This document shows positions 55,127 to 56,881 of a stretch of 56,881 bases of DNA, piece after piece; the first letter of the stretch is position 1; every line of letters begins with the position of its first letter. A model generated the notes under the pieces. The model was given only the letters and a program-made list of their open reading frames with translations, searched no databases and was not told where the DNA came from. Location of the stretch: positions 1 through 56,881 of the forward strand of contig NZ_FUXX01000013.1 in assembly GCF_900167015.1 (NCBI RefSeq). The letters run 5' to 3'. A program made the translations under genes and the position numbers. This DNA comes from Succinivibrio dextrinosolvens DSM 3072 (GTDB lineage Bacteria; Pseudomonadota; Gammaproteobacteria; Enterobacterales; Succinivibrionaceae).

Positions 55127-56083
55127 ATGGCTTTGTATGTTACTACTAATGTATCGTCTTTGAATTCGCAAAGACGACTTTCAAGTGCTACAAAATCACT
55201 TGATACTACCTACCAGCGTTTATCTTCAGGTTTAAGAATCAACTCAGCTCGTGATGATGCTGCAGGCTTACAGATCTCAAACCGTTTAACCAACCAGATC
55301 AATGGTCTAAAACAGGGTAACCGTAATGCAAACGACGGTATCGCTCTGTGTCAGACTATGGAAGGTGCGCTGGACGAAACAACCTACATGCTGCAGCGTA
55401 TTCGTACCCTGGCAATTCAGGCAGCTAACGGTACCAATACCCAGATTGATAGAGATTCTATCCAGCAGGAAATCACTCAGCTTTCAGCTGAAATTACAAG
55501 AATTGCATGTAAGACCTTCTTCGCTGGAAGACAGTGTCTGGCAGGTGTAGACGGAGCCCACAAGGGTGGTGTTCTGGATCAGTCAGGTAAAGTTACATTC
55601 CAGGTAGGTGCTTACGCATTTGATACTCTGTCTGTATCAATGTCAGCAGGTTTCACTCTTTCGGGAATCTACTCCTTATATTTGAAGACAAATGGAGGAG
55701 AAGAAATTAGTAAAGAGAAGACTAAAACCGATATCTGCTCCAACGGTCTATACATAAACGCAGCAGGATTCTACGAATTCAACTGTTATACCCAGGATAA
55801 TGCTGAATATACCATTCAGTCAATTGATAACCTAATCAATATTGTTGATAGTAAGAGAGCTGAGCTTGGTGCTATACAGAACCGTATGGAATCAACCATC
55901 CGCAACCAGGAAAACGTCGCCGAAAACGTAAGTGACGCACGTTCACGTATCCGTGATGCCGATTATGCTGAAGAATCAGCAAATCTGGCTGCTCAGAATA
56001 TTCTGCAGCAGGCATCAACAACTGTTCTAACTCAGGCTAACCAGAGACCATCAATTGCGATGAGTCTGCTATCTGGAGGCTAA
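55127..56083 (+). CDS. Flagellin (contains five cysteines)
   Basis: 318-aa filament subunit exported by the flagellar type III system. The N-terminal D0/D1 (residues 1-140; [25 protein letters not shown]) and C-terminal D1/D0 (about 230-318; SKRAELGAIQNRMEST, RIRDADYAEESANLAAQNILQQASTTVL) are well conserved; the central domain is short and variable. Cys occurs at 75, 128, 137, 204 and 220, unusual for flagellins. The TAGGAGAG site is 8 bases before the ATG. A terminator follows and a second flagellin starts 434 bp later. Confidence 0.95.
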   Translation: MALYVTTNVSSLNSQRRLSSATKSLDTTYQRLSSGLRINSARDDAAGLQISNRLTNQINGLKQGNRNANDGIALCQTMEGALDETTYMLQRIRTLAIQAANGTNTQIDRDSIQQEITQLSAEITRIACKTFFAGRQCLAGVDGAHKGGVLDQSGKVTFQVGAYAFDTLSVSMSAGFTLSGIYSLYLKTNGGEEISKEKTKTDICSNGLYINAAGFYEFNCYTQDNAEYTIQSIDNLINIVDSKRAELGAIQNRMESTIRNQENVAENVSDARSRIRDADYAEESANLAAQNILQQASTTVLTQANQRPSIAMSLLSGG

Positions 56084-56135
56084 TAAAAGAATTACAAAAC
56101 CGTAAAAGGTTTCTCTCCTGAGCATTATGCTCATT

Positions 56136-56168
56136 GGCCGGGCAGGCATCTTCCCGGCCCTTTTTTTT
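56136..56168 (+). terminator. Terminator after flagellin 1
   Basis: GGCCGGG (56136-56142) pairs with CCCGGCC (56153-56159), then C and T8. Confidence 0.95.
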
Positions 56169-56253
56169 ATTCTAGCGCCCAAAAGATTAGAAATCTCTAA
56201 TCAGAACCGTCAAAAAATGGCATAACAATCGAAAAGTCAGAGAAAAAACAGAT

Positions 56254-56269
56254 CGGCAAAAAATTGCCG
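56254..56269. promoter_or_regulatory. 16-bp palindrome upstream of flagellin 2
   Basis: CGGCAAAAAATTGCCG, same CGGCAA-N4-TTGCCG pattern as at 54939, about 126 bp before the sigma-54-like -24 element. Confidence 0.55.
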
Positions 56270-56386
56270 TTTCCGTCCTCTATATTAATGTATTGCTTTG
56301 CCGCTTCTGCCCTACTCATTAATTATTCAGTCATTTTTCTTATTAATCAAGATGTTATATATATTGCCATTTTATTAATCAAAAGT

Positions 56387-56403
56387 TGGCACAGATATTT
56401 CAT
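56387..56403 (+). promoter_or_regulatory. Sigma-54-like promoter of flagellin 2
   Basis: TGGCACAGATATTTCAT: consensus TGGCAC and correctly spaced TTTCA (consensus TTGCA). Confidence 0.5.
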
Positions 56404-56517
56404 GTATACATGTACCTTTAAGAGTTTTTTCTTTTTGGAGAGAAATAAGAAAAAAACGAGAGCCTCTTAAAGCGAATATCTAACACCAATTTTTGGGTTA
56501 TTAGGGGAGAAATAAAA

Positions 56518-56881
56518 ATGGCTCTATATGTTCCTACAAATACGTCTTCGATTAATGCTCAAAGACGTTTAAATGCGGCAACTAAATCGCTGGATACAAC
56601 TTATCAGCATTTAGCTTCTGGTCTTCGAATCAACTCTGCTCGTGATGATGCTGCTGGTTTGCAGATTTCTGACCGACTCACCTCTCAGATTAATGGTCTG
56701 AAGCAAGGTAACCGTAACGCCAATGACGGTATCGCTCTGTGCCAGACTATGGAAGGTGCGCTGGATGAAACCACAAACATGCTTCAGCGTATTCGTACCT
56801 TAGCTATTCAGGCAGCAAACGGTACCAATACTTCAATTGACAGAAAGTCAATTCAGCAGGAAGTTGAGGCTTTATCACAGG
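56518..56881 (+). CDS. Second flagellin, 5' part (cut by window end)
   Basis: The ATG at 56518, with AGGGGAGA upstream, opens a frame that remains open for 121 residues to the window edge. It closely follows flagellin 1: [52 protein letters not shown] with Cys at the same residue 75, and [14 protein letters not shown]. It is a tandem paralogue with its own promoter and palindrome, so the pair may be differentially expressed. Confidence 0.95.
   Translation, partial: MALYVPTNTSSINAQRRLNAATKSLDTTYQHLASGLRINSARDDAAGLQISDRLTSQINGLKQGNRNANDGIALCQTMEGALDETTNMLQRIRTLAIQAANGTNTSIDRKSIQQEVEALSQ

Overview
The window reads as chromosome of a low-GC, motile gammaproteobacterium. Gammaproteobacterial markers are the gene order hisGDCBHAFI with a bifunctional HisB, the proQ-prc pair, the pepN / pyrD / zapC neighbourhood, mepA, a DolP-type BON lipoprotein, xseA, nudC and Vibrio/Aeromonas-like flagellins. 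My best guess is a Succinivibrionaceae-like gut or rumen anaerobe (inference from gene content, codon style and cysteine-containing flagellins; a 16S or marker-gene search would settle it).

Layout. 1-310: 3' end of an ISL3-type insertion sequence. 382-1274: an amino-acid binding protein and its terminator. 1389-8315: a compact histidine operon, hisG-D-C-B-H-A-F-I, with overlapping or closely spaced genes and GTG/TTG starts inside the operon; HisI lacks the usual fused HisE domain. 8396-17626: a TerC/Alx-type membrane protein, DusC, a MYG1 homologue, a DUF1036/DUF1189-like pair, a BASS-family transporter next to dapE, an alpha/beta hydrolase and a GNAT enzyme. 17721-21460 (minus): arginine operon argC-argB-argA(short form)-argD. 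21739-25025 (minus): mepA, an unusual 546-aa protein that looks like a degenerate DnaQ-fold exonuclease, and a BON-domain lipoprotein.

25.2-36 kb is the accessory-looking part. A tRNA-Pro gene, a frameshifted ISL3-family element with recognisable inverted repeats, a 1970-aa protein carrying an ABC1/UbiB-type kinase domain, two more identical tRNA-Pro genes, and then a 1.7-kb AT-rich interval. The right half of that interval holds about ten copies of a GGATCA-type motif, all on one strand, several of them in hairpin loops. This is the architecture of CsrB/RsmZ-type sponge RNAs and is the leading candidate for an undescribed element here, together with the giant kinase.

35.7-53.5 kb is housekeeping: zapC, pyrD, a DUF2835 protein, pepN, prc and proQ (minus); an unrecognised 215-aa protein (plus); nudC, trxB and an M15 peptidase as a tight operon (minus); mscL and a DnaQ-family exonuclease; cysK with a DAACS symporter (plus); a secreted DUF3298-like protein and xseA (minus). 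53.8-54.8 kb is a tRNA region: Gly-Cys-Leu-Leu on plus and three Gly on minus, facing each other. The window ends with two tandem flagellin genes, the second cut by the boundary. Each is preceded by the same 16-bp palindrome and a sigma-54-like promoter, suggesting enhancer-dependent flagellar regulation.
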